A DNA stretch of 20,745 bases from Gammaproteobacteria bacterium (GCA_023228645.1 JALOAT010000060.1:1-20745); one strand, 5' to 3'; shown: positions 6,594 through 12,939, numbered from the stretch's first letter. Numbers and translations are program-made. The notes: generated by a model not told the origin, from the letters alone.

Positions 6594-6622
6594 TTGACAG
6601 GTAAATTGGTATCTGCTATATC
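6594..6622 (+). promoter_or_regulatory. Sigma70-type promoter for the SPFH gene
   Basis: TTGACA (6594-6599), 17-base spacer, TATATC (6617-6622), placed directly after the terminator and about 60 bases before the SPFH start. Confidence 0.7.
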
Positions 6623-6681
6623 ATAACCAAGCTAACTAAGGTGGTTGGCTGTTCATTATTGTTTTCTTGAAAGGAAAATGA

Positions 6682-8061
6682 ATGTTTAGCACTATGACTT
6701 TGGCCATTGGTGGCATTGTCCTAGCAGCATTTGTAGGTATTCTATTTTTTGCTGCTTTGATTTTCCGCCGCGTGGTCCCAACAAATATGGTACATATCGT
6801 TCAGTCGTCTAAAAAGACTGTTTCATATGGCCGTGGACGTACTGAAGGTAATACGTATTACGAAATTCCTTCTTCGATTCCTTTTTTCGGTGTTACTGTT
6901 ACTCAGTTCCCAGAATCAGTTTTCGATATTAACTTGAAAGATTATGATGCTTACGACGTTGATCGTTTGCCATTCCTAGTCGACGTTCGTGCGTTCTTCC
7001 GCATTAGCGATTCACAGATTGCCGCCCAGCGCGTTTCGAACTTTAATGAGCTTCGTGACCAGCTTTCAGGTGTCCTCCAGGGCGCTATCCGTAACGTTCT
7101 TGCACAATATACACTTGATCACATTATGAGCGACCGCGCAACTCTTGGTAAACAGTTCTCTGATGTTGTTGATGGTGGCTTGACTGAATGGGGTGTTTCA
7201 ACCGTCAAGACGATTGAATTTATGGACATTCGTGATGCTCGCGATTCACAGGTTATCCACAATATTATGGCTAAGAAAAAGTCATTTATTGAAATGGAAA
7301 GCCGTATTGAAGTTGCTAACAACAAACAGGCTGCTGAATCAAAAGAAATCGAAGCTCAGCGTCAGATTGCCCTTTCAAAGGCAGAAGCTGAACAGACTGT
7401 TGGTATTCGCGAAGCTGAGCGTGACAAGACTGTTGGTATTGCTAACGAAAAGTCAAACCAGGAAGTTCAGGCTGAAGCAAAGGTGACTACTGAACGCCAG
7501 ATGGAAGTTCGCAAGGTTGCCGAAGTTAAGCAAGCTGAAATCAACCGCGATGTTGCTGCCGTTAAGGCAGAACAGGACCAAAAGGTTCAGGTCATTGCTG
7601 CTGAGGCTGATAAAGAATCACAGATTCAAATCGCCGAAGGTAAGTTGGAAGCTACTAAGAAAGAAGCACAAGGTGTTGAAGCTCTTGGTAACGCTAAGGC
7701 CGAGGCTGAAAAGGCACTGTTGCTTGCACCAGTTAACGCCCAGTTGACTCTTGCTAAGGAAATTGGTGAGAATGAAGGTTACCAGAAATATCTCATCGAG
7801 ATCCGTAAGGTTGAAGCTGGTGAAAATGTCGGTAAGGAAATGGCTGGTGCGATGTCACAAGCTGACCTTAAGATCATTGCCAACAGTGGTGATGTACAGG
7901 GCGGCATTGGAAAATTGGCTGATGTGTTTACCCCAGCCGGTGGAACCAGCCTTGCTGGTATGTTGAGCGCATTTGCTCAAACTCCTGAAGGCGCCGCAGT
8001 AGTTGAGGGTATCACAGCAAAGCTTAATGCCCCTGCTGAAACCGGTAAGAAAGCTAAGTAA
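6682..8061 (+). CDS. SPFH/flotillin-like membrane protein, 459 aa
   Basis: Starts after AAAGGAAAA. Residues about 5-28 are a transmembrane helix, followed by the SPFH (band 7) fold at about 30-200 (VDVRAFFRISD..., LRDQLSGVLQGAIRNVLAQYTLDHIM, WGVSTVKTIEFMDIRD). A long Ala/Glu-rich coiled coil spans about 205-350 with repeated K-A-E-A-E and E-x2-R-Q patterns, as in flotillins. The C-terminal tail is Gly/Ala-rich. Family members assemble into large membrane-bound oligomers that organise membrane domains and often control proteases. Flotillin-like proteins occur in other large phages; the role there is unsettled. It has its own promoter and terminator, and regular codon use suggesting high expression. 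Confidence 0.88.
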   Translation: MFSTMTLAIGGIVLAAFVGILFFAALIFRRVVPTNMVHIVQSSKKTVSYGRGRTEGNTYYEIPSSIPFFGVTVTQFPESVFDINLKDYDAYDVDRLPFLVDVRAFFRISDSQIAAQRVSNFNELRDQLSGVLQGAIRNVLAQYTLDHIMSDRATLGKQFSDVVDGGLTEWGVSTVKTIEFMDIRDARDSQVIHNIMAKKKSFIEMESRIEVANNKQAAESKEIEAQRQIALSKAEAEQTVGIREAERDKTVGIANEKSNQEVQAEAKVTTERQMEVRKVAEVKQAEINRDVAAVKAEQDQKVQVIAAEADKESQIQIAEGKLEATKKEAQGVEALGNAKAEAEKALLLAPVNAQLTLAKEIGENEGYQKYLIEIRKVEAGENVGKEMAGAMSQADLKIIANSGDVQGGIGKLADVFTPAGGTSLAGMLSAFAQTPEGAAVVEGITAKLNAPAETGKKAK

Positions 8062-8085
8062 AGCTTTTAAACCGAAAAAAAAACG

Positions 8086-8116
8086 AAAAGTGGCGGGGCT
8101 TGACCCTGCCACTTTT
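8086..8116 (+). terminator. Rho-independent terminator after the SPFH gene
   Basis: A 13-bp stem (AAAAGTGGCGGGG with CCCTGCCACTTTT, one G-U) around the loop CTTGA. The A-run before and T-run after the GC core make it potentially bidirectional. Confidence 0.85.
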
Positions 8117-8120
8117 CTAT

Positions 8121-8141
8121 GTTAGTGTCTGAAACACTAAC
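8121..8141 (+). promoter_or_regulatory. Perfect hairpin/operator-like repeat
   Basis: GTTAGTGT-CTGAA-ACACTAAC, an 8-bp perfect inverted repeat just upstream of the ribosome site (AGGAG at 8144-8148) of the next gene. There is no T-run, so it could be an operator or a 5' UTR hairpin that protects the message or tunes translation. Confidence 0.5.
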
Positions 8142-8155
8142 AATAGGAGCGCAGT

Positions 8156-8509
8156 GTGAAATTCATCTTGGAATTCTCTGATTCAGATTTTGAAGAAAAA
8201 GGATGGGAACGTCCATCAACTGAATTTTCGTTCGACTTGAATCTACCATTTGATTATGATAGTGACGCTTGGTGGGATTGGGATGACAGTGTTCTTCTTG
8301 ATCAAGTTAGTGATATGGAAGAGTACGGCGTTCACGATTACACAGCTGGCGGCGATAAAGATGGAAATTGGACTCAATTTGGATATCATTCCTATGAAAT
8401 CAAGCAAGATAAATGGGAAGAAGTAGTTCAAAAATGGCACGAATGGTTTGTTGAGCAAGGTTTTCGGCCTGGTGAAATTACATCGGAAGAAATTAAGGAA
8501 GAAGAATAA
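8156..8509 (+). CDS. Hypothetical acidic protein, 117 aa
   Basis: GTG start after AGGAG. Strongly acidic and Trp-rich (WWDWDDSVLLDQ, WEEVVQKWHEWFVEQGF), with no membrane segment. Such an acidic surface is seen in DNA-mimic proteins, but nothing specific supports that here. Its stop shares a base with the next ATG (TAATG). Confidence 0.75.
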   Translation: MKFILEFSDSDFEEKGWERPSTEFSFDLNLPFDYDSDAWWDWDDSVLLDQVSDMEEYGVHDYTAGGDKDGNWTQFGYHSYEIKQDKWEEVVQKWHEWFVEQGFRPGEITSEEIKEEE

Positions 8510-8925
8510 TGGAAGTTTTAGTTACTACTGTTGGCGCGGTTCGTGATCACGGCGATACTCTTACTATCGTGACAGTTGGTGAGCACGAAGTTGTCGCTAA
8601 CAAGAAGGAAGATGGGACCCCGCGATGGACTGCTGGAGAACTTGTTGTTTATGTCCCAGAAGGGGCCATCATTCCAGATGATGTGCTCAAAGAGCGTGGA
8701 TATTGGGATGAAGTAAAGGGTAAGGGCTTGCTTGAAGGCAAGCGTGGAAATCGTGTGAAAATGCGTCGTTTTGCTGGCTTCGAATCTCGCGGTTTATTGT
8801 TCAAAGTTCTTCCATCAGTAGATGCGATTCCGGAAAATCATATTCAGCGTGGCTGTGATTACCAAGGCGTGAACTTGGGTGATAATGTTATGGAATTTCT
8901 TGGAATTACGGAGCATACTGTATGA
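8509..8925 (+). CDS. RNA-ligase N-terminal OB-fold-like protein, 138 aa
   Basis: The sequence follows the N-terminal domain of DraRnl-type (Rnl5) RNA ligases: VRDHGDTLTIVTVGEHEVVANK, then AGELVVYVPEGAIIPDDVL and a C-terminal RVKMRRFAGFESRGLLF, like the family's D-x-[VL]-V-Y-[FV]-x-x-D/G-[AS]-x-[IL]-P ... R-[IL]-[KR]-x-x-[KR]-x-R-G-x-x-S-[QR]-G-L-L. In full ligases this OB module precedes the nucleotidyltransferase domain with the K-x-D/H-G adenylation motif. Here the gene stops before that domain, and no neighbour in view supplies it. It may bind nicked RNA or work with a ligase encoded elsewhere. Domain call moderate, function inferred. Confidence 0.65.
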   Translation: MEVLVTTVGAVRDHGDTLTIVTVGEHEVVANKKEDGTPRWTAGELVVYVPEGAIIPDDVLKERGYWDEVKGKGLLEGKRGNRVKMRRFAGFESRGLLFKVLPSVDAIPENHIQRGCDYQGVNLGDNVMEFLGITEHTV

Positions 8926-9155
8926 TTGAGAAATATACTGATACCGATCTTTACAGCCAGGAATGGCGGCCATCTGACGATCAAATCTTGGCTGCTGCCA
9001 GAGTTATAGATAGTGACCTTCGTTTCTACGGACTTCTTAGGGAGTATCCTACATACGAAGAAATGCTCATCAGTGATCCAATTGGAGCCAGCGAATGGGG
9101 TGGTACGATAGAACGAATGTTGCTTGCTGCCCACAAGGCCCAAAATGATGATTAA
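8922..9155 (+). CDS. Hypothetical protein, 77 aa
   Basis: ATGA overlap with the upstream gene. Helical, acidic protein (DQILAAARVIDSDLRFYGLLREYPTYEEMLIS...). No family recognised. Confidence 0.7.
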   Translation: MIEKYTDTDLYSQEWRPSDDQILAAARVIDSDLRFYGLLREYPTYEEMLISDPIGASEWGGTIERMLLAAHKAQNDD

Positions 9156-9504
9156 CTACGCAGGTATTCGTTCAGTCAAAGCTGGAGAAAAAATCATACC
9201 TATAGTTTGGGTGAAGGATATTGATATTTCGACCATAGAAGAAGGTCATATTACTATATCTACATATGAGGGAGAAATACATAAATCATATGGATTTGAT
9301 GCTATTGAAACCGTTATGGTTTTTAAGCCGAGTGCTCTTGAAGGTCGACGCCTAAAGTGGAAAAAGAATGCTTGGCGTTTTCATAACTTCATAATTCACC
9401 CACTTTTAGAAATCCTTTCAACATTAGGTTTCAAACGCCAAGCGGTGAGATTACACGATTGGGGTACTCCAACGCCTCGTGGATTTAAAGATACTTCTTC
9501 TTAA
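9145..9504 (+). CDS. Hypothetical protein, 119 aa, with DWGTPTPRGFKD tail
   Basis: The start at 9145 (or 9148) follows AAGG at 9134-9137 and overlaps the upstream stop. The middle is beta-rich (GEKIIPIVWVKDIDISTIEEGHITIS), followed by a hydrophobic stretch FHNFIIHPLLEILSTLGF. The C-terminal DWGTPTPRGFKD reappears as a stranded copy (DWTTPVPRGFRD) at 10712-10747, beyond the homing endonuclease. The last 20 bases overlap that endonuclease tail to tail. Confidence 0.7.
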   Translation: MMINYAGIRSVKAGEKIIPIVWVKDIDISTIEEGHITISTYEGEIHKSYGFDAIETVMVFKPSALEGRRLKWKKNAWRFHNFIIHPLLEILSTLGFKRQAVRLHDWGTPTPRGFKDTSS

Positions 9505-10369
9505 TTTCCATCCAAGATGTTTTAATTCCTCTTCTTGAATATGCCACTATCGGATTTCGTGGTATGTTGTTAGGAAGTGGATTGTTATTAATATATTCTT
9601 GCCATTTTGAATAACTATTGACATTGATAGATTTTAGAAAAAATAGAAAATCTTCGAAACTGATATAGTTTTCTCTTAATTTCTCTTTAGTCTCATCTGA
9701 AAGTTTTTTACCAAGATTGGCCTTTCGTAGTTTTTCTTTAACGCTGTCAGGTCTTGTTCTACCTGTCAATGCTACTCTTATCTTTTCAATAGACTCAGCT
9801 GATGGCTTGGCTCGATTTATTGCTGATCGTCTAAGTATTTCTTTGGTTTTTTCAGAAGCTTTAGATCCTTTTTTAGCCTTACTTATTTTGGCTTTAGCTT
9901 CATCAGTATGACCTTTGCCCAATCGCGCAGCTTGTATGGATAAAACTTGCTTTTCGCGATAAACTGGATCATTCCACTTGGAAGTTTGTATTTCACTTTT
10001 AGTTTTGGCAACATTATTTTTAGCGTAGTTCTTCTTATAAGTAGTTTTTTGTTTTTCGATACTACGTTCATCATTATAGAAATTAGTTCTACCGATTTGC
10101 TTATTAAGCCACTGGTTTGAACTGTGACAATGAAAACACTCTTGAAATTTAATTTCTAAATTTATGATCTGATCAACACCGCCAGCAGCTAAGATTTCAA
10201 TCACATCTGGCTCGCCATTAAATGCTCGGAATTCTTTCACATAATGACTTGATGTGAAATATGTTTTCCATAAATTTGATGGATGAGCACTTTTTCCATA
10301 TTGGCATCCAACATACCATTTGTCTATTTTAGACCATCCAATTATGTAAAGATAAGGCAAATTTTCCAT
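9485..10369 (-). CDS. GIY-YIG-type homing endonuclease, 294 aa
   Basis: Minus-strand gene among plus-strand genes. The N-terminus YLYIIGWSKIDKWYVGCQYG is a divergent GIY-YIG core, followed by the W-x-T-Y-F-T-S-S-x-x-V pattern of one phage endonuclease subgroup and ILAAGG...LEIKFQECF. Residues about 150-235 carry NUMOD3-like basic repeats (HTDEAKAKISKAKKG, LSDETKEKLRENY). The last 55 residues are clearly related to the first endonuclease (4465-5310): W-x-E-Y-I-x-NN...NP-x2-AY-x2-RGI. It overlaps the 3' end of the 119-aa gene and appears to have separated that gene from an older copy of its tail. Confidence 0.82.
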   Translation of the reverse strand: MENLPYLYIIGWSKIDKWYVGCQYGKSAHPSNLWKTYFTSSHYVKEFRAFNGEPDVIEILAAGGVDQIINLEIKFQECFHCHSSNQWLNKQIGRTNFYNDERSIEKQKTTYKKNYAKNNVAKTKSEIQTSKWNDPVYREKQVLSIQAARLGKGHTDEAKAKISKAKKGSKASEKTKEILRRSAINRAKPSAESIEKIRVALTGRTRPDSVKEKLRKANLGKKLSDETKEKLRENYISFEDFLFFLKSINVNSYSKWQEYINNNPLPNNIPRNPIVAYSRRGIKTSWMEIKKKYL

Positions 10370-10399
10370 ATTTTAATCAACCATTCTATAGTTTAAATT

Positions 10400-10407
10400 T
10401 ATTTATA
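10400..10407 (-). promoter_or_regulatory. Candidate late promoter for the homing endonuclease
   Basis: The minus strand reads TATAAATA here, the exact T4 late consensus, 31 bases upstream of the endonuclease ATG. Confidence 0.45.
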
Positions 10408-10431
10408 GACTTTTGAAATGATATAAAGTAT

Positions 10432-10449
10432 AGTTAATGGCAATTAACT
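10432..10449 (+). promoter_or_regulatory. Hairpin before the ribosome site
   Basis: AGTTAAT-GGCA-ATTAACT, a perfect 7-bp inverted repeat ending just before AAGGA of the gene at 10462. Confidence 0.4.
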
Positions 10450-10461
10450 AAGGACAGAAAT

Positions 10462-10704
10462 ATGGCACATATATATTATTTTAAAGAAAAAAAGAGAAAC
10501 GAAGATTCTTACTCTGCCGGGATTCTTTCTATCCCTAAAGGCCCATATTGCTCCCCTGAATTATTGCCAGTGATTGGTAAAATTTTTCAAGATTCTGATC
10601 AAACCTTTTATGAAATTGTTGACATAAAATTTAATGCTAAAATGACAAGTCAAATTACGAACTCAATTGATCAAATTTATGATGTGTATTGTGATCAACT
10701 TTAA
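10462..10704 (+). CDS. Hypothetical protein, 80 aa
   Basis: Starts after AAGGACAG. Small soluble protein (MAHIYYFKEKKRNEDSYSAGILSIPKGPYCSPELLP...) without a recognised domain. It lies between the second homing endonuclease and the stranded gene tail, so it may have arrived with the endonuclease. Confidence 0.7.
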   Translation: MAHIYYFKEKKRNEDSYSAGILSIPKGPYCSPELLPVIGKIFQDSDQTFYEIVDIKFNAKMTSQITNSIDQIYDVYCDQL

Positions 10705-10705
10705 A

Positions 10706-10750
10706 TCTTATGATTGGACCACTCCAGTGCCGAGAGGTTTTAGAGATTAA
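10706..10750 (+). pseudogene. Stranded C-terminal tail of the 119-aa gene
   Basis: Read in frame, 10706-10750 encodes SYDWTTPVPRGFRD and a stop, matching the HDWGTPTPRGFKD tail of the gene ending at 9504 at 10 of 13 positions. Many differences are synonymous or third-base changes, so the two copies diverged while under coding selection. No good start precedes it; it is best read as the original gene end left behind by insertion of the endonuclease block. Confidence 0.5.
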
Positions 10751-10754
10751 AAAG

Positions 10755-11084
10755 ATGACAGATTATTCCATATCAAATACTTTTACCTTTTTCGCAAATG
10801 GTGAAGCTGATATTCTTGAACTGCTTGAAATGGTTAAACGTTATGACGGCCCTGGACATATTGGAAATCAAATTAGAATCATTAATATGATTTACACCAT
10901 TAATATGTCAATTGAGATTGAAAAATATAGAAGAATAGCTGACCAATATCTTGCTTGGAAGGATCTATTAAGTATTTTAAATTCTTGGGAGGAAGCTTGG
11001 TTGGCGGTTGTGACGGCAAATCCAACCAGAGCTAAATTTTGCTGTAATGAAACTGTGATAAATTATACTAAGCTAATTTCTTGA
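10755..11084 (+). CDS. Hypothetical protein, 109 aa
   Basis: The ATG at 10755 is preferred over the upstream in-frame ATG at 10710, because the extra codons overlap the stranded gene tail and read like noise. The ribosome site is weak (AGAGATT). Soluble, mostly helical (ADILELLEMVKRYDG...EIEKYRRIADQYLAWKDLLSILNSWEEAW). No family recognised. Confidence 0.65.
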   Translation: MTDYSISNTFTFFANGEADILELLEMVKRYDGPGHIGNQIRIINMIYTINMSIEIEKYRRIADQYLAWKDLLSILNSWEEAWLAVVTANPTRAKFCCNETVINYTKLIS

Positions 11085-11187
11085 TCAGGACCCTAATTAA
11101 ATAAGTATATAATATAGCAGAGGGAAAGAAAAATGAATTATAGGAATCTTGACATCTTCTAGTGATACACAACTAGGAGAATGACAG

Positions 11188-11670
11188 ATGAAATATACGT
11201 ATCCATTTACCGCAATTTTCAAATGCGGTTATACTACCGAAGTGAACAATTCTTCTGAGCTTCGAGCGCTCGTGAAAGAATATGGAGCATTTGGCTATGA
11301 ATGGATTGAAACATCATTTAGCCGAGCATATCGCTATAAGCCTTTTTGTGAAACATATCCAAAGGACTATGTTCCACGTTTCGAATCAGCTCACTATTTC
11401 GAATGGATCGTTCGAGATTTTTATGGTTTAAAAGTCGACTATGCTTTAGTTGAATTTGATGAAAAACCGTACCGAGCTTGGTGGGCTTCCGGTCGATATG
11501 AGGAACAGAGAAAGGCTGCTGAAAGAGGCCTGCCGATTCCATACGTTCGCAGCCGCTGGAGGGCAAACCGCAAATATCCAAAGAATGGCCGCCGCGGCGT
11601 CGCGGCAAGAAACAGCCAGGATAAAAAGATTTTTAATAAAAACAAGAGCCAAAATAATTTCGATGAATGA
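11188..11670 (+). CDS. Hypothetical basic protein, 160 aa
   Basis: Starts 9 bases after TAGGAG. Rich in aromatic residues and Arg (YGAFGYEWIETSFSRAYRYKPF, RAWWASGRYEEQRKAAERGL), with a basic, probably disordered C-terminus (RRGVAARNSQDKKIFNKNKSQNN) that could bind nucleic acid. Function unknown. The stop lies just before the promoter of the RNA unit at 11677. Confidence 0.72.
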   Translation: MKYTYPFTAIFKCGYTTEVNNSSELRALVKEYGAFGYEWIETSFSRAYRYKPFCETYPKDYVPRFESAHYFEWIVRDFYGLKVDYALVEFDEKPYRAWWASGRYEEQRKAAERGLPIPYVRSRWRANRKYPKNGRRGVAARNSQDKKIFNKNKSQNNFDE

Positions 11671-11676
11671 TTTTGG

Positions 11677-11706
11677 TTGACAATGAACTAGTCCTTGTAC
11701 TATAAT
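11677..11706 (+). promoter_or_regulatory. Strong sigma70-type promoter for an RNA unit
   Basis: TTGACA (11677-11682), 18-base spacer, perfect TATAAT (11701-11706). The next 380 bases hold RNA structure, not a gene. Confidence 0.8.
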
Positions 11707-11712
11707 GATCCA

Positions 11713-11757
11713 ATAAGGGCTAGTTTAGAGGCGTAAGACACCTCGCTGATGACGCCA
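11713..11757 (+). ncRNA. tRNA 5'-half-like segment
   Basis: After TAAGGGC come T8 A9, a D-arm GTTT/AGAC with a loop AGAGGCGTA carrying the conserved A14, GG and A21, then CTGATGA, which could be an anticodon loop (C32 U33 GAU). The anticodon stem has only two sound pairs, and no T-arm or matching 3' acceptor strand follows. Alternatively, GGCGT/ACGCC (11730-11734 with 11752-11756) forms a plain hairpin. Confidence 0.3.
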
Positions 11758-11814
11758 ATCGAGAAGAACGGCAAACCGGGAGGGACCGGGAGTTTATCAG
11801 TAAAACGTTTGTTT

Positions 11815-11914
11815 AGGTCTTTAGTGTAATGGAAGCACTTTATTAGCAGGCACTTAATTTATTAGGACCTGGTAAGCGGAAATAAGAGTCACGGTTCGAT
11901 CCCGTGAAGACCTG
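11815..11914 (+). tRNA. tRNA with a 36-nt anticodon loop (intron-like insertion)
   Basis: Acceptor AGGTCTT/AAGACCT is a perfect 7 bp. The D-arm is GTGT/GCAC, with a loop AATGGAA that keeps GG. The anticodon stem is TTATT/AATAA, the variable region GAGT, the T-arm CACGG-TTCGATC-CCGTG and the discriminator G11914. All arms are sound, but the anticodon loop spans 11845-11880, 29 bases more than normal, with no U33-anticodon pattern at either edge. Inside, GCACTT..TTATTAG repeats the preceding D/anticodon strand (11835-11846 against 11850-11865), and CAGG/CCTG can pair. Identity cannot be assigned. It lacks group I or II core motifs and a bulge-helix-bulge of archaeal type. Confidence 0.7.
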
Positions 11915-11916
11915 CA

Positions 11917-12067
11917 AAACCTAGTAGCGTAGGAATGAGATACTTCGATAGGAAAACCTTCGTGTCGCTGGTTCGATTCCAGCTCTCCCCACCAGCTTTT
12001 ATGGGGAGATAGCTCAGACGGTAGAGCAGAGGAAAGAAAAACTTGTTTCGCTTTTATCTCTAGGTTT
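11917..12067 (+). repeat. Inverted repeat flanking the permuted tRNA
   Basis: AAACCTA (11917-11923) and GAGATA (11937-11942) are complementary, in order, to the contiguous TATCTC-TAGGTTT (12055-12067). This 13-bp two-part helix would bring the two outer ends of the permuted tRNA together. A T-run follows (12068-12075). Confidence 0.6.
11957..12040 (+). tRNA. Circularly permuted tRNA-Phe-like gene
   Basis: The 3' half comes first: CCTTC (11957-11961), variable GTGTC typical of tRNA-Phe, T-arm GCTGG-TTCGATT-CCAGC, acceptor TCTCCCC (11984-11990), A and an encoded CCA (11992-11994). After 8 bases (11995-12002) the 5' half follows: GGGGAGA (12003-12009), TA, D-arm GCTC-AGACGGTA-GAGC, A, then GAGGA AAGAAAA, which contains GAA. 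The acceptor halves pair over all 7 bp. The anticodon stem is weaker (GAGG with CTTC, one G-U), and U33 is absent from both halves, so where the ends would join is unclear. Alternative: two truncated tandem tRNA-Phe copies. Confidence 0.65.
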
Positions 12068-12087
12068 CTTTTTTAGGATGTGGGAAG

Positions 12088-12459
12088 ATGGCAATTTCAA
12101 AGAGTCACGAAGAGAATAAACAGCGTTTAGATGAGTTGTCTGATCGACAGCAATATATGAATGAATTCTTTGATGAAATGATGACTTTGATACAACGTCC
12201 TTCCAACTTACACGTATTGAAGTCTCAGCCATATTTTAATATGATGAAAAAACTTACTTTTATACACGAATTGAGATCTAAAATCTCAAAGCGAGGAAAT
12301 GAATTAAGTTTAAAATCTATTCTAACATCGGAAGATTTGGAAGAACTGCATTCTATTAGAATTATAGACTCTGGCCATATTGATTGTATATGGATTTCTA
12401 TCAGAGAATTTTTAGCACAAACCAAATTAAAAATCAACATCGACGAACGCCGCACTTGA
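12088..12459 (+). CDS. Hypothetical protein, 123 aa
   Basis: ATG at 12088 follows GGGAAG at 12082-12087 and directly follows the permuted tRNA. Helical, charged (SKSHEENKQRLDELSDRQQYMNEFFDEMMTLIQRP...), no membrane segment. No family recognised. Confidence 0.7.
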   Translation: MAISKSHEENKQRLDELSDRQQYMNEFFDEMMTLIQRPSNLHVLKSQPYFNMMKKLTFIHELRSKISKRGNELSLKSILTSEDLEELHSIRIIDSGHIDCIWISIREFLAQTKLKINIDERRT

Positions 12460-12467
12460 TTGTTTAG

Positions 12468-12496
12468 TTGACACACACTTACAATTAGTGTAAAAG
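12468..12496 (+). promoter_or_regulatory. Probable sigma70-type promoter
   Basis: TTGACA (12468-12473), 17-base spacer, TAAAAG (12491-12496). The -10 is imperfect, but spacing and -35 match the other promoters here. Confidence 0.5.
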
Positions 12497-12530
12497 GTGT
12501 TGATTTGAAAACTTTCAAAGGAGAGAAGTC

Positions 12531-12743
12531 GTGATTGAACAGCTTCCAAAAAATATAGCAAAGGCTCGGAAAGAAGTCACCAATTTTCTAAGCAAGCGAT
12601 TGTCATTGCACGAGCTTGCGTCTTATCACAAATGTACTTCTGAATGGCACCAGCATAAGCCAAACGAATATAACAGCGAATGCCTGAGATTGCTAAATGA
12701 ATATTGCGCAGAACGTGGATTTAAAATTGAAAACTTTTATTAA
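12531..12743 (+). CDS. Hypothetical protein, 70 aa
   Basis: GTG start after AAGGAGAG. Helical protein whose part SLHELASYHKCTSEW...KPNEYNSECLRLL resembles the next gene product (SIFEIQAYIQMARNDL...NPNDIYAAHVIRLL), so the pair may be a tandem duplication. Confidence 0.7.
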   Translation: MIEQLPKNIAKARKEVTNFLSKRLSLHELASYHKCTSEWHQHKPNEYNSECLRLLNEYCAERGFKIENFY

Positions 12744-12744
12744 T

Positions 12745-12939
12745 ATGATTTATAATCAACAAACTATAATTAGTGAGAAATTTCGAGCTCAAATATCAGT
12801 TGATGAATTTCTTGATAGCCAGCCGTCTATTTTTGAAATTCAAGCATATATTCAAATGGCTCGTAACGACTTAGTAACTAATCCAAATGACATTTATGCA
12901 GCTCACGTAATTCGTCTATTATCTGGCGATACTGATTGA
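12745..12939 (+). CDS. Hypothetical protein, 64 aa
   Basis: Start set at 12745, one base after the upstream stop, because this aligns its length with the similar upstream protein. An in-frame ATG at 12697 would overlap that gene by 47 bases. No clear ribosome site, so it may depend on re-initiation. Shares the S-x-x-E-[LI]-x-x-Y ... N-[ED]-x-Y ... RLL pattern with its neighbour. Confidence 0.6.
   Translation: MIYNQQTIISEKFRAQISVDEFLDSQPSIFEIQAYIQMARNDLVTNPNDIYAAHVIRLLSGDTD

Noticed and set aside
7193..7966. Three plus-strand frames of 71-97 aa inside the SPFH gene
   Set aside because: Shadow frames of a strongly supported coding sequence; Lys/Arg/Leu-rich composition is typical of frame shadows.
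8156..8509. Anti-restriction or DNA-mimic protein, from the acidic composition
   Set aside because: Acidity alone is not evidence; no family motif was seen.
11133..11162. A 9-codon frame (MNYRNLDIF) after a good ribosome-like site, upstream of the gene at 11188
   Set aside because: Could be a leader peptide, but no attenuator-like stem or run of regulatory codons supports it.
11845..11880. Group I or group II intron in the expanded anticodon loop
   Set aside because: At 36 bases it is far too short, and no core motifs (such as the group I P7 AGACTA region) are present.
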